A stretch of 21,215 bases of DNA from a virus. Under the pieces are notes generated by a model that ran no database searches, was not told where the DNA came from, and saw only the letters and a list, made by a program, of their open reading frames with translations. Positions 5,756 to 13,476 of this stretch are shown piece after piece. Within the stretch, counting starts at the first letter, position 1; each line of letters begins with the position of its first letter. The DNA lies in the IMG/VR virus record IMGVR_UViG_3300009441_000064, positions 1 to 21,215 of that record; one strand, 5' to 3'. A program made the translations under genes and the position numbers.

Positions 5756-6113
5756 AGGTCGTAAACTACAACAGTGGTTCCGTGACTTACTCGTAGAGAA
5801 ACTTGACCTAGACCCCGAGGATTCAGAGTCTAGACCCATGGGTTCTCAAGGTGAAGATATTATATTAGGGACAGAGTCTAGAAGATTGTTTCCATATAGC
5901 ATCGAATGTAAAAACCAAGAAGCAGTTAATGTTTGGAATGCATATGCACAAGCAGAAAGTAATTGTGGGAAGTACGAACCGATTGTTTGTATTAAAAGAA
6001 ATAGAAGTAAACCATTAGTGTTGGTGGATGCAGAATACTTTGTTGCATTACATAAGAAACCACTAACTGATTTAGAAGTACAAGCCATAGAGGTGGGATT
6101 AAAGAAACTATGA
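5730..6113 (+). CDS. PD-(D/E)XK / resolvase-like endonuclease
   Basis: This 127-aa protein has the pattern of a small restriction-fold nuclease: a basic N-terminal helix (KAKGRKLQQWFRDLL), then SQGEDIIL with E42/D43, then the core IECKNQ with E59-x-K61, then WNAYAQAESN with a helical Gln as in archaeal Hjc-like Holliday junction resolvases. A final YFVALHK segment is typical of phage members. Likely roles are junction resolution or repair; a homing or host-DNA role cannot be excluded. The ATG at 5730 lies within the end of the Fe-S carrier gene, and its stop overlaps the next ATG (ATGA 6110-6113). Confidence 0.65.
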   Translation: MKTSSAKAKGRKLQQWFRDLLVEKLDLDPEDSESRPMGSQGEDIILGTESRRLFPYSIECKNQEAVNVWNAYAQAESNCGKYEPIVCIKRNRSKPLVLVDAEYFVALHKKPLTDLEVQAIEVGLKKL

Positions 6114-7492
6114 AATCGTTCCAAGAAATGATTCAAGAAGATACAGTCAGTAAGACCGACCCTTATCGCCTCGTAGTTCTCGCTGAGAGACCGAAGAAAC
6201 AATCCAAGAACTCAACCTCAGGCAAGATAGTTAAAGTTGCTGAGAAGATGGGTATGGACGTTTACAACGTGCGTATCAATGGTGCATACTTAGAACGTGA
6301 TGAAGACAGTGGAAGTATTACTATTCACAATGCAGACGATGAGAAAGGATTCGAAGTTGATGCAGATACATTAGTCATGATTCGTGGTGGTGTAACTAGT
6401 AAAGATTCATACCTCGATTTAATCTCACAGATTGAACGCTACGGCATTGCAACGTGCAACCCTAGGGAATGTATCGAAGTTTGTTCAGACAAGTTTAGAA
6501 CGTACCTCAGACTGCAAGAGATAGGTCTTAACCAACCTAAGACAGTATTGATTCCTAACGATGAAAAGGATACTGTAGACAGAGCCCATGAAGCATTAGA
6601 CAATGACTTCCCGATGGTACTTAAAACATTACAGGGTTCCAAGGGTGTTGGTGTTCTATTAATTGAAACAGAACGTTCACTACAATCACAGGTCAGCTTG
6701 ATTTATAAGATTGACCCTTACTGTGATATCCTATTACAAGAATACATCGAGTCAGATTACGATGTACGTGTTGTCATTGTCAACAGAGAAATCGTTGGTG
6801 CAATGAGACGAAACAAAATTACAGATGACTTCAGAAGTAATGTATCCCAAGGTGCAGAGGCTGAAGAAGTTAAGTTAACAGAACTAGAGATGGACGTTTG
6901 CCTAAGAGCTAGCAAAGCCGTGAACGGACAATGGTGTGGTGTCGACTTTATTCCTAGCAAAAACAGAAAAACAGAACCACCATACATTCTAGAAGTAAAT
7001 CATTCGCCAGGCACAGAGGGAATCTCCTCAGTCATTGGTGAAGACATTGTTAAGAAAGTTTTAAAGCTCTACAGAGATAGAGACATGTGGAAGAGGTCAC
7101 CAACAGAATGTGGTGTATTAGAAACCATAGAGATTGAAGGAGTTGAAATGACAGCAAAGATGGATACAGGTAATTCCGTATCGGCTTGTTCCCTTCATGC
7201 AGAAGATATTAAGATAAGTGGTAAGAAAGTATCTTGGACAACAGAGGGTGTTAAGTATAATAAACCCCTAATAAGAATGGTTCAACTATTGAAACCAGCA
7301 GAGGAACGTCCAGTAGTAGAATTAGAATTAAACTTTCTAAACACTATATATGAGCAAGAAGTCAGTTTAGATACTAGAGGGATGATACCCTTTCTTGCAA
7401 ATCGTGATTTAATGCAACGTGCAAACTTAATGATTAATCCTGCTCGTAAGTTTATGATTACGAACAAGAGAGATGAGAAAGACGATAGTTAA
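6110..7492 (+). CDS. RimK-type ATP-grasp ligase fused to a RimB-like aspartic protease domain
   Basis: This 460-aa protein joins two domains. Residues about 18-325 form an ATP-grasp ligase of the RimK (glutamate ligase) type: a pre-ATP-grasp domain, then K172 in FPMVLKTLQGSKGVGV, ILLQEYI (210-211), R220, VDF with D279, and LEVNHSPGTEG with E295/N297. Residues about 334-450 match the retropepsin-like RimB/PF05618 family: AKMDTGNSVSACSLHAEDI (D352-T353-G354) and a closing IPFLANRDLMQRANLMINP. In bacteria RimK adds glutamates to a protein C-terminus (ribosomal protein S6 is the best known target) and RimB trims them. A fusion could both extend and trim a tail. The target is unknown. Translation is coupled to the nuclease gene through ATGA. 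Confidence 0.85.
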   Translation: MKSFQEMIQEDTVSKTDPYRLVVLAERPKKQSKNSTSGKIVKVAEKMGMDVYNVRINGAYLERDEDSGSITIHNADDEKGFEVDADTLVMIRGGVTSKDSYLDLISQIERYGIATCNPRECIEVCSDKFRTYLRLQEIGLNQPKTVLIPNDEKDTVDRAHEALDNDFPMVLKTLQGSKGVGVLLIETERSLQSQVSLIYKIDPYCDILLQEYIESDYDVRVVIVNREIVGAMRRNKITDDFRSNVSQGAEAEEVKLTELEMDVCLRASKAVNGQWCGVDFIPSKNRKTEPPYILEVNHSPGTEGISSVIGEDIVKKVLKLYRDRDMWKRSPTECGVLETIEIEGVEMTAKMDTGNSVSACSLHAEDIKISGKKVSWTTEGVKYNKPLIRMVQLLKPAEERPVVELELNFLNTIYEQEVSLDTRGMIPFLANRDLMQRANLMINPARKFMITNKRDEKDDS

Positions 7493-7505
7493 TTTGTAAA
7501 CAGAC

Positions 7506-7535
7506 TTGACAATGCCCTAGGCTTTATTATATACT
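7506..7535 (+). promoter_or_regulatory. Sigma70-like promoter, 6 nt before an ATG
   Basis: TTGACA (7506-7511), an 18-bp spacer containing GGCTTTATTA, and TATACT (7530-7535). The ATG at 7542 is at the expected +1 and has no SD. It heads the unit 7542-9603, which contains RNase H. Confidence 0.7.
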
Positions 7536-7541
7536 GGCTTT

Positions 7542-8255
7542 ATGATTATGAAAACTGAAACAAAAACAATTAACATCCAAGAACGGATGAGAGAAAAAGC
7601 ACTGGATGCCTTCAGTGATGTAGAAGCCCAAATAGATAAATGGATTGACAATAAGAAGTCAGACTTTTCTATGTACAAATATCTAGTTAGATTACAGTAC
7701 AGTGGAAAGGTAGTTTACTTTATGAAGGGACAACTTACGGATGCAATTGCAGAAGTAAAGAACGAGGAGAAGTGTGACCAGTTAGAGGAAGCTTTTAATT
7801 TCCTAACTGCAACACAGAAAAAGAATTACATTAAATTCTTAGAAGGAATCGAATCCGACATCAAAAGATTTTGTGATGAGTATACTCCAGTCAGAAAAAG
7901 AAAACCATTGACACCAAAGAGAATGGTAAGGAAGCTTCCGTTCCTCGAAGAGTGGGAAGGTTACAAGTCTATAGACAAGGAAGAGATACCACGTGCATTA
8001 GACCTATTCACATACAACACAGCATCCAAGAAGTTTACACACTTCAGTGGTCATCTATCCGTTAAGGGTTCAAGGATTACTGGTTACGACTCATGTAAAG
8101 AAAAGACCTTGACAGATTGGAAGTTGCTTGATAGAATAGTACAAGGTGGTAATATAATTGCTCGTGGATTTATGGATGAGATTCCTAGGTCGAAGTTGAA
8201 AGACGGAAACGACTTGATTACCAAAAATACATTATTATTAAAAGTGATTAAATGA
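7542..8255 (+). CDS. Hypothetical protein upstream of RNase H, 237 aa
   Basis: A charged soluble protein, mainly helical in the first 120 residues, with a basic patch (TPVRKRKPLTPKRMVRKLPF, about 125-144) that may contact nucleic acid. A C-terminal part probably contains beta strands (FTHFSGHLSVKGSRITGYD). Two in-frame ATGs (7542, 7548) are possible; the first sits at the predicted +1 of the promoter and no SD precedes either. It overlaps RNase H by ATGA (8252-8255), suggesting a replication or recombination role, but no family is recognised. Confidence 0.75.
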   Translation: MIMKTETKTINIQERMREKALDAFSDVEAQIDKWIDNKKSDFSMYKYLVRLQYSGKVVYFMKGQLTDAIAEVKNEEKCDQLEEAFNFLTATQKKNYIKFLEGIESDIKRFCDEYTPVRKRKPLTPKRMVRKLPFLEEWEGYKSIDKEEIPRALDLFTYNTASKKFTHFSGHLSVKGSRITGYDSCKEKTLTDWKLLDRIVQGGNIIARGFMDEIPRSKLKDGNDLITKNTLLLKVIK

Positions 8256-9094
8256 TACTTATAGACTTTACACAGACCATCATTGCTGGTCTAATGGCAC
8301 AACTGAAAATGAATGATGGTGAGATATCGGAAGATATGCTCAGACACATGATACTTAACTCAGTTCGTAACTACCAAAAAAGATACTCTGCAGAGTACGG
8401 AGAGATAACTCTTTGCACGGATGCATCGCACCCATGGAGAAAGGACTTCTACAAACAGTACAAGGCAAATCGAAAGAAGTCTAGAGAAGCAGATAACAAA
8501 GATTGGGGATTGATATTCGATACCCTACACAAAGTTAAGATGGAAATCAAAGAGAACTTTCCATACCGTTACATGTACGTAGAGAACTGTGAGGCTGATG
8601 ATATAATCGGTATCCTAACTAAACATGCACCCTTCGGAGAGAAGGTACTAATTGTTAGTGGAGATAAAGACTTTCAGCAATTGCATAAATACAAGTATGT
8701 AACTCAATGGAGTCCTAACTTAAACAAAATGATTAAGTGTGAAGACCCCGATTTATTTTTGAGAGAGCACATCCTTACTGGTGACAAGTCAGACGGAGTT
8801 CCAAACATTCTATCTAACGATAATTGTTTAGACGAGGGTATCAGACAGACACCGTTAAGGAAACCTATCAAAGATAAGTACTTAAGAATTACAATACAGA
8901 GTGACGATAAATATTATCGGAACTATTTGAGAAACCAAACTCTAATTGATTTAGAGTTTATACCAGCTGAGATAGAGAAGAACATCTTAGATGAGTTTGA
9001 AAAAACCGAACCTGTTAGAGGTAAAGTTTTTGATTATCTAAGAACACATCGACTAGACCAGTTGTTAAACCATGTAGAGGATTTTACATTATGA
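8252..9094 (+). CDS. rnh: RNase H / 5'-3' exonuclease (T4 Rnh, FEN-1 family)
   Basis: This 280-aa protein matches the T4 RNase H/FEN nuclease family in length (T4: about 305 aa) and in its acidic metal ligands: D5 (MILIDF), D57 (LCTDASHPWRK), E114/D116/D117 (NCEADDIIG), D138/D140 (SGDKDFQQL) and D178/D181 (TGDKSDGVPNI). It removes RNA primers and a few adjoining deoxynucleotides from lagging-strand fragments, working with gp32 and the clamp. The ATP-type bridge residues K and R lie in FYKQYKANRKK. It overlaps both neighbours by 4 nt. Recognition is firm. Confidence 0.93.
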   Translation: MILIDFTQTIIAGLMAQLKMNDGEISEDMLRHMILNSVRNYQKRYSAEYGEITLCTDASHPWRKDFYKQYKANRKKSREADNKDWGLIFDTLHKVKMEIKENFPYRYMYVENCEADDIIGILTKHAPFGEKVLIVSGDKDFQQLHKYKYVTQWSPNLNKMIKCEDPDLFLREHILTGDKSDGVPNILSNDNCLDEGIRQTPLRKPIKDKYLRITIQSDDKYYRNYLRNQTLIDLEFIPAEIEKNILDEFEKTEPVRGKVFDYLRTHRLDQLLNHVEDFTL

Positions 9095-9603
9095 CAGAGA
9101 AGAAAGGAAGAGGGCGACCAAAGGGAGCTCCAAATAAACCTAAAATGAAACTAGTTACTGAAAGAGTAACATTACAAAACGATGCAGATGCATATGAAAT
9201 ATTATGTCAAGCAAATATTGTTGCAGAGGAAGATGCGAGTCTTGCAGCCCAAGGGTTAAGAGTATTCAATGAAAGGAATGCTTCAATCAAACCAATACTG
9301 CAGTGGATGTTTGACCCAGCGATTAACTCGACGTTACCCGAAGGAAAAACTCCTTACGGTAGTAACAATGCTCCGGCATCTGATTTAACAGAATCCTCAC
9401 TTAGATTTGAACACAAGATGTTTAAATACTTTGTAACGGAACAAGTTCCAGTCAGTAAGCGTGAAGCTCTTTGGATTGGATTGCTTGAAGGTATCCCTAA
9501 AGAGGAAGCTGAATTAATAGACCTCGTGAAGGATGGAGTTTGGGCATTCCCAAATATCACTAGTAAAATAGCGAAAGATGCCTTCCCCGAGATTAACGTT
9601 TAG
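9091..9603 (+). CDS. Conserved-looking phage protein, 170 aa, unknown function
   Basis: ATGA overlap with rnh. The N-terminus is an AT-hook-like basic run, KKGRGRPKGAPNKPKMK, suggesting DNA or RNA binding. The rest looks globular, with LQWMFDPAINSTLPEGKTPY and repeated acidic helices (EGIPKEEAELIDLVKDGV). From memory, similar proteins occur in marine T4-like phages near replication genes, without an assigned function. The GRGRP core is the feature most worth attention. Confidence 0.75.
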   Translation: MTEKKGRGRPKGAPNKPKMKLVTERVTLQNDADAYEILCQANIVAEEDASLAAQGLRVFNERNASIKPILQWMFDPAINSTLPEGKTPYGSNNAPASDLTESSLRFEHKMFKYFVTEQVPVSKREALWIGLLEGIPKEEAELIDLVKDGVWAFPNITSKIAKDAFPEINV

Positions 9604-9628
9604 ATAAATAATTACAGTAGACCGAGAC

Positions 9629-9666
9629 TATACATATTAAAAAAGGAAGTTATAATAGTTAACTTC
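9629..9666 (+). promoter_or_regulatory. Possible promoter overlapping a hairpin
   Basis: TATACA (9629-9634), a 16-bp spacer and TATAAT (9651-9656) resemble the other sigma70-like promoters. The -10 is inside a hairpin of GAAGTTA (9646-9652) and TAACTTC (9660-9666) with a 7-base loop. No T-run follows, so it is not a standard terminator. Together with the late octamer at 9704 the next gene may be expressed both early and late. Confidence 0.4.
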
Positions 9667-9703
9667 GTATATAAACTTTCTAGTCTAGTTCTGCTCCATG
9701 GAG

Positions 9704-9711
9704 TATAAATA
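9704..9711 (+). promoter_or_regulatory. T4-type late promoter octamer
   Basis: TATAAATA lies 4 nt before the ATG at 9716, in a true intergenic gap rather than inside a gene, which makes it the most credible late promoter here. GGAG lies just before it, too far from the ATG for a normal SD. Confidence 0.6.
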
Positions 9712-9715
9712 AATT

Positions 9716-11335
9716 ATGGCAACAAATGAAATGAACGAGACTGCATCGCAGTTCTCAAAAGAAACACCCGAACCAACTGAGCTGGAACGAATCCAGCAAA
9801 GGATAGCAGATTACAAAATCGGGTTTACGGTAAACAGTGCTGGTGTTATCAACGCACTTGTACAATCACATCTTAAAAGTGGTTTGGTCACCCAAGGTGA
9901 ACTTATACCTCTTGATGCAGTAACGAGAGAGTACGCACAAGGTCAAGGTGAGTACAATCAGATAGTTGCCAATGCACAACGTAGAGCAGAAGAACTTATC
10001 GCTGCAGACAACCTTGCTAAACAAACAGCAATGATAGAAGCAAAAAGAGTTCAAGATGACTACACTGCAGAACAAAGAATTCTCAGAAAAGCTGCAGACC
10101 TTAAGGTTGCACAACTAGAAGCAGTTCTTGCTTCACACGGAATCAACATGGACTTAAATGGCGACGGAGTCATTGGAGTTAAACAGGGTGAATTAAACTC
10201 TGAAGGATTCGTGGAAATGTCAGCAGAAGAGATTGGTAAACTTGCTAGACAACATGGTTATGAAATACCTACAGACCCACCAATACAACAAACACCTCTT
10301 GCACCTAGAGTAGAGGGTAAGAAGAGTGGAGCGTTTGGTCTTGCACGTGCAATGAATCCTCAAGAAACTGCACCAGTAGATACTACAGAATATGTACACA
10401 GAATGCCTGTGCCTGAAGAAGTGCTTCCCACTCATCAAAACGTACACCCATCTGGCGTACCTTTAAACATACACCCATCTGGCGTACCTTTAGATACACC
10501 TCAATCACATACAGTGATACCTTCCCCAGTAGAAACACATACAACTGAAACGTTACAACCAGCGGAAGAAGTGTTCGATGCACCAGCAACAGAAACACCA
10601 TTGTTCACTCCAAGTGGAACAACAACAGAATCTTTCTTAGCTGAAGTTGAGAATGTTGCAGAAGTTGTTCAGTCTGAATCTGAAATAATGCAAGATGAGT
10701 TAGAACCCATACCACTTTCAGATAAAGAAGAATTTGATTCACAAGTAGAAGAGGCAAGACAATCATTTAAAGAATGGGACGCCTCAGTAAGTGGAGACGA
10801 GACTAACTTTGAAGTATCAGATGAAGTTCAACCATTAGGAACTCGAAGTGAAATGCCCGAGTTTCAAGTACAAGAAGAAGATGACAGAACTGAATCGTCA
10901 CTTGCAAAACCAGTAATCACTGGTGGTAACTTTACACCAAGAGCAGAAACACTTTCAACAGGTGGTACAACAACAGCACCAGTTGATAAAGTAATTCCTA
11001 CTTATGATTCTGAAGAAGAACTACTGGCTGCAGCTCAAGCAAGAATTGATGCACAGACAGATATGGAAGAAGAAGAAGTATTCGACGAGATTACTATTCC
11101 TTCAAGTGCAGAATTAGATTCGATGACTAAAAATCAAATCAAGAAATCTGCAGATGGTCTTAACTTTATTGTCACAACTAAAGATAGTAAAGCAGACATG
11201 ATTGAATCATTTCAAGAACAGACTGATGAGCTAATCCAATCATTACAAGACGATGGTTCATTTGTTTCAGCAGTAGATAGTGAAGAGAGTACCGACAATG
11301 ACGATGATACTGTGCGAGACGGTGGATACTTCTAA
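9716..11335 (+). CDS. Long acidic, modular protein, 539 aa, unknown function
   Basis: Residues 20-140 are helical and partly coiled-coil (IVANAQRRAEELIAADNLAK), containing GFTVNSAGVINALVQSHLKSG. A calcium-loop-like MDLNGDGVIGVKQG (145-158) follows, with D146, N148 and D150 but Gln where the usual twelfth-position acid would be. Then come a Pro/Thr-rich stretch with a tandem 9-residue unit (HPSGVPL twice), a long Glu/Asp-rich region, and a C-terminal helical module (ELDSMTKNQIKKSADGL) like SAP/HeH nucleic-acid-binding helices. A late promoter is consistent with a virion or assembly role, but no homolog is recognised. The next gene overlaps its end. Confidence 0.75.
   Translation: MATNEMNETASQFSKETPEPTELERIQQRIADYKIGFTVNSAGVINALVQSHLKSGLVTQGELIPLDAVTREYAQGQGEYNQIVANAQRRAEELIAADNLAKQTAMIEAKRVQDDYTAEQRILRKAADLKVAQLEAVLASHGINMDLNGDGVIGVKQGELNSEGFVEMSAEEIGKLARQHGYEIPTDPPIQQTPLAPRVEGKKSGAFGLARAMNPQETAPVDTTEYVHRMPVPEEVLPTHQNVHPSGVPLNIHPSGVPLDTPQSHTVIPSPVETHTTETLQPAEEVFDAPATETPLFTPSGTTTESFLAEVENVAEVVQSESEIMQDELEPIPLSDKEEFDSQVEEARQSFKEWDASVSGDETNFEVSDEVQPLGTRSEMPEFQVQEEDDRTESSLAKPVITGGNFTPRAETLSTGGTTTAPVDKVIPTYDSEEELLAAAQARIDAQTDMEEEEVFDEITIPSSAELDSMTKNQIKKSADGLNFIVTTKDSKADMIESFQEQTDELIQSLQDDGSFVSAVDSEESTDNDDDTVRDGGYF
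10443..10492 (+). repeat. 27-bp tandem repeat inside the 539-aa gene
   Basis: Two copies start at 10443 and 10470. The first 23 bases of each unit are identical (begins TACACCCATCTGGCG, ends GTACCTTTA). They encode IHPSGVPL-type 9-residue units and keep the frame. Confidence 0.9.
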
Positions 11336-11744
11336 GGATTCAGAAGTACTACCATTAGACCTTAACCAAATAAGTCCAAGATACGAAGAACGTTTTTCTC
11401 AAATAGAGGATGACGTTTTTCGGTTTAACTTCCCCCTAGAATATACAATCCGCTTAGGCGTTCAATACGATACACCTCACATCTTTCTTTATAAAGAAGA
11501 TGATGAGTTAGTGTTCTCTAATCACGATTTAGAGAAAGACGGATTACTAATCAGACCATATCTTTATAATAGACATGGTGACCCAAAGAGTTGTATGATA
11601 AACGAAAAAGAGTCAGCACAATTCTATGTCATTCCCCGATACTTTGCAGAAGGATTTAATGTAGGTGATACTATCCAGTTTTCTTACCATGAACAACTTT
11701 TGGATGAACAAGAAAGACACATTAGGTGTAGACGTGTCACGTAA
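11298..11744 (+). CDS. Hypothetical protein, 148 aa
   Basis: The frame is open before 11298, with a possible GTG at 11280. ATG 11298 is chosen because a GAGAG lies 8 nt upstream; ATG 11304 is also possible. It overlaps the preceding gene by about 38 nt. The protein looks globular and beta-rich (DDVFRFNFPLEYTIRLGVQY, HIFLYKEDDELVFSNHDLEK) and ends RHIRCRRVT. No domain is recognised. The long overlaps at both ends suggest co-translation with its neighbours. Confidence 0.65.
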   Translation: MTMILCETVDTSKDSEVLPLDLNQISPRYEERFSQIEDDVFRFNFPLEYTIRLGVQYDTPHIFLYKEDDELVFSNHDLEKDGLLIRPYLYNRHGDPKSCMINEKESAQFYVIPRYFAEGFNVGDTIQFSYHEQLLDEQERHIRCRRVT

Positions 11745-12663
11745 CATTCCAGTCACGGCAGTTGACCAACACGACTTCTTAGAACACCGTAGAAAACAGG
11801 AAGCTCTACACTGGGGCAGACAAGACATGTCAGAACTGAACGAACTCAGTTCTATCCTTACAGTCGAAGTTAACACTACAGAGTTATGCAACAGGACGTG
11901 TTCGTTTTGTCCAAGAGCAAATCCCGAAGTGTTTCCAAATAGAAACTTACACATGACCCCCAAGGGTGCAGAACTTATTGGAAAGGAATTACATTCAAAT
12001 GGATTTAGAGGTAAGATATCTTTAAGCGGTTACGGAGAGAATCTACTTAACCCAAGATTTAAAGAAATTGTACATACATTCAGAAGAACAGTTCCTTATG
12101 CAACATTAGAATGTAATACAAACGGTGATAAACTAACAAGGGAATATGCAGAAGAGTTATTTGAGTTTAGTGGATTAGATTTACTTTACATTAATCTATA
12201 TGATGGCATCGAACAGATGGAACACTTCGAGAAAGTTATGAAGACCATCCCCGAAACCAAATATAAGTATCGTATGCATTGGGGAGACTTTGAGAACCAT
12301 GGTCTCATTCTAAACAACCGTAGCGGAGTTATGGATTGGGTTGGAGTAGAAGACAGTACGATAGAAGCACTCCAAGGTAAACCATGTCACTACCCATTCT
12401 ATAAGATGTTTGTTGATTGGAACGGAGACGTGCTATTCTGTTCAAACGATTGGGGTAGAGAACATGTCGTAGGTAACTTAATGCATACTTCATTACACGA
12501 TGTGTGGTTTAGTAAACCTATGAATAAGATTAGAAAGAAATTGATGAAGGGTGACAGAAGTATGTCCCCTTGTAACAAGTGTAGTGTAGATGGAAGTCTA
12601 TTCGGCAAACAATCGTTTGACATTGTCAAGGAATATTATGAGAGTAGCAATAACAGGAAGTAG
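11689..12663 (+). CDS. Radical SAM protein with SPASM-like C-terminus
   Basis: CNRTCSFC (about residues 67-74) is the CxxxCxxC [4Fe-4S] motif of radical SAM enzymes, preceded by the usual strand (ILTVEVNTTEL) and followed by ISLSGYGENLLNP, which resembles the family's glycine motif. The C-terminal part has cysteines in GKPCHYPF, VLFCSNDWG and SPCNKCSVDG, as in SPASM/twitch domains that bind extra clusters. Such enzymes modify peptides, sugars or tRNA; the substrate is unknown. The start is uncertain: ATG 11689 is used; ATG 11704 or GTG 11665 (AGAAGGA 10 nt upstream) are alternatives. The SDR-like gene that follows overlaps it by 26 nt, so the two may share a pathway. Confidence 0.85.
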   Translation: MNNFWMNKKDTLGVDVSRNIPVTAVDQHDFLEHRRKQEALHWGRQDMSELNELSSILTVEVNTTELCNRTCSFCPRANPEVFPNRNLHMTPKGAELIGKELHSNGFRGKISLSGYGENLLNPRFKEIVHTFRRTVPYATLECNTNGDKLTREYAEELFEFSGLDLLYINLYDGIEQMEHFEKVMKTIPETKYKYRMHWGDFENHGLILNNRSGVMDWVGVEDSTIEALQGKPCHYPFYKMFVDWNGDVLFCSNDWGREHVVGNLMHTSLHDVWFSKPMNKIRKKLMKGDRSMSPCNKCSVDGSLFGKQSFDIVKEYYESSNNRK

Positions 12664-13216
12664 TGGTTTAGCAAAAGTCATAGGTGACATGATTGCAAAG
12701 ACTGCTTATATCGGAACGATTCATATCGTTGGACATCACCGCGTTGAAGACATCTTAGATTCTGATTGGGTGTGGAAAGAGAACGATGTCTTTATCAATT
12801 GTGCTCACGTAGAGTTCGAACAATGCAAACTGTTAATGGAAGCTTTCGAAGCTTGGAAAGACGACGAGACTAAAACTATCATCAACATTTCATCCAGAGC
12901 AGCTCAACCAAACATCTCAAAGGGTTACATGTATGCAGCTCAGAAAGCTGCGTTGAATCATTTGGCAAGTAACCTAACATGGAACTCAGATAAGAAATGT
13001 AGAATCACTACAATGAATCTAGGGTTAATGAACCATGACACCTTACCCAGTATTTCCCATAACGAGGTCGCATCATGGATATACAGACATTGTACTGGAA
13101 GCAAACATATCGACGTACCCGAGATAACCTTGCAAAACGCTGCAAACTACCAAGACGTGCAATCAGATAAAGATACATTAAGAACTCTTGAATTTAATAG
13201 GAGTATATTTCCATAA
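12638..13216 (+). CDS. SDR-family NAD(P)-dependent oxidoreductase
   Basis: This 192-aa protein begins MRVAITGSSGLAKVIG, a Rossmann dinucleotide-binding turn. It continues with FINCAHVEF (N54, in the place of the NNAG motif), IINISSRAAQ (S85/S86) and Y99-x-x-x-K103 in YMYAAQKAAL: the Ser-Tyr-Lys core of short-chain dehydrogenases. It is shorter than the typical 250 aa. ATG 12638 is chosen because AAGGA lies 5 nt upstream. It overlaps the radical SAM gene by 26 nt. The substrate could be a sugar nucleotide or a small ketone; this is not determinable. Confidence 0.8.
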   Translation: MRVAITGSSGLAKVIGDMIAKTAYIGTIHIVGHHRVEDILDSDWVWKENDVFINCAHVEFEQCKLLMEAFEAWKDDETKTIINISSRAAQPNISKGYMYAAQKAALNHLASNLTWNSDKKCRITTMNLGLMNHDTLPSISHNEVASWIYRHCTGSKHIDVPEITLQNAANYQDVQSDKDTLRTLEFNRSIFP

Positions 13217-13219
13217 ATA
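13212..13219 (+). promoter_or_regulatory. Near-match to the late promoter octamer
   Basis: CATAAATA differs from TATAAATA by one base and lies 5 nt before the ATG at 13225, the same placement as the three exact octamers. It overlaps the stop of the SDR gene. Confidence 0.3.
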
Positions 13220-13224
13220 CTAAT

Positions 13225-13470
13225 ATGACAGAATATAACGATTTCGGATTTACCGCTATGGATGCAGATGAACTTGCAGCCATTGACACTAAGATTATTG
13301 AGAAGACTACTACTGCAACGGAAGTAATCAAGAAGCTCGATGATTTCGTAAGACCCCTACTTGAGAATCTTGCAAAGGATTCAGACAAGGACTATATCTA
13401 TTGGCCGAATAGAGTAGACATCATAAACACCAAGTTAAAAGAATTGGACGATATCCAAAAAAACCTATAA
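13225..13470 (+). CDS. Small acidic helical protein, 81 aa
   Basis: The N-terminus MTEYNDFGFTAMDADELA is followed by two probable helices (IIEKTTTATEVIKKLDDFV and IINTKLKELDDIQKNL). From memory, short proteins starting with a DFGFTA-like motif are common in T4-like marine phages, with no known function. AGGAG lies about 21 nt before the ATG, too far for a normal SD; the octamer at 13212 could give a leaderless message. Confidence 0.75.
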   Translation: MTEYNDFGFTAMDADELAAIDTKIIEKTTTATEVIKKLDDFVRPLLENLAKDSDKDYIYWPNRVDIINTKLKELDDIQKNL

Positions 13471-13476
13471 AAGGCC

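Noticed and set aside
9646-9666. Intrinsic terminator after the 170-aa gene
   Set aside because: The 7-bp stem is AT-rich and not followed by a T-run; it contains a -10-like sequence, so it was listed as a possible promoter.
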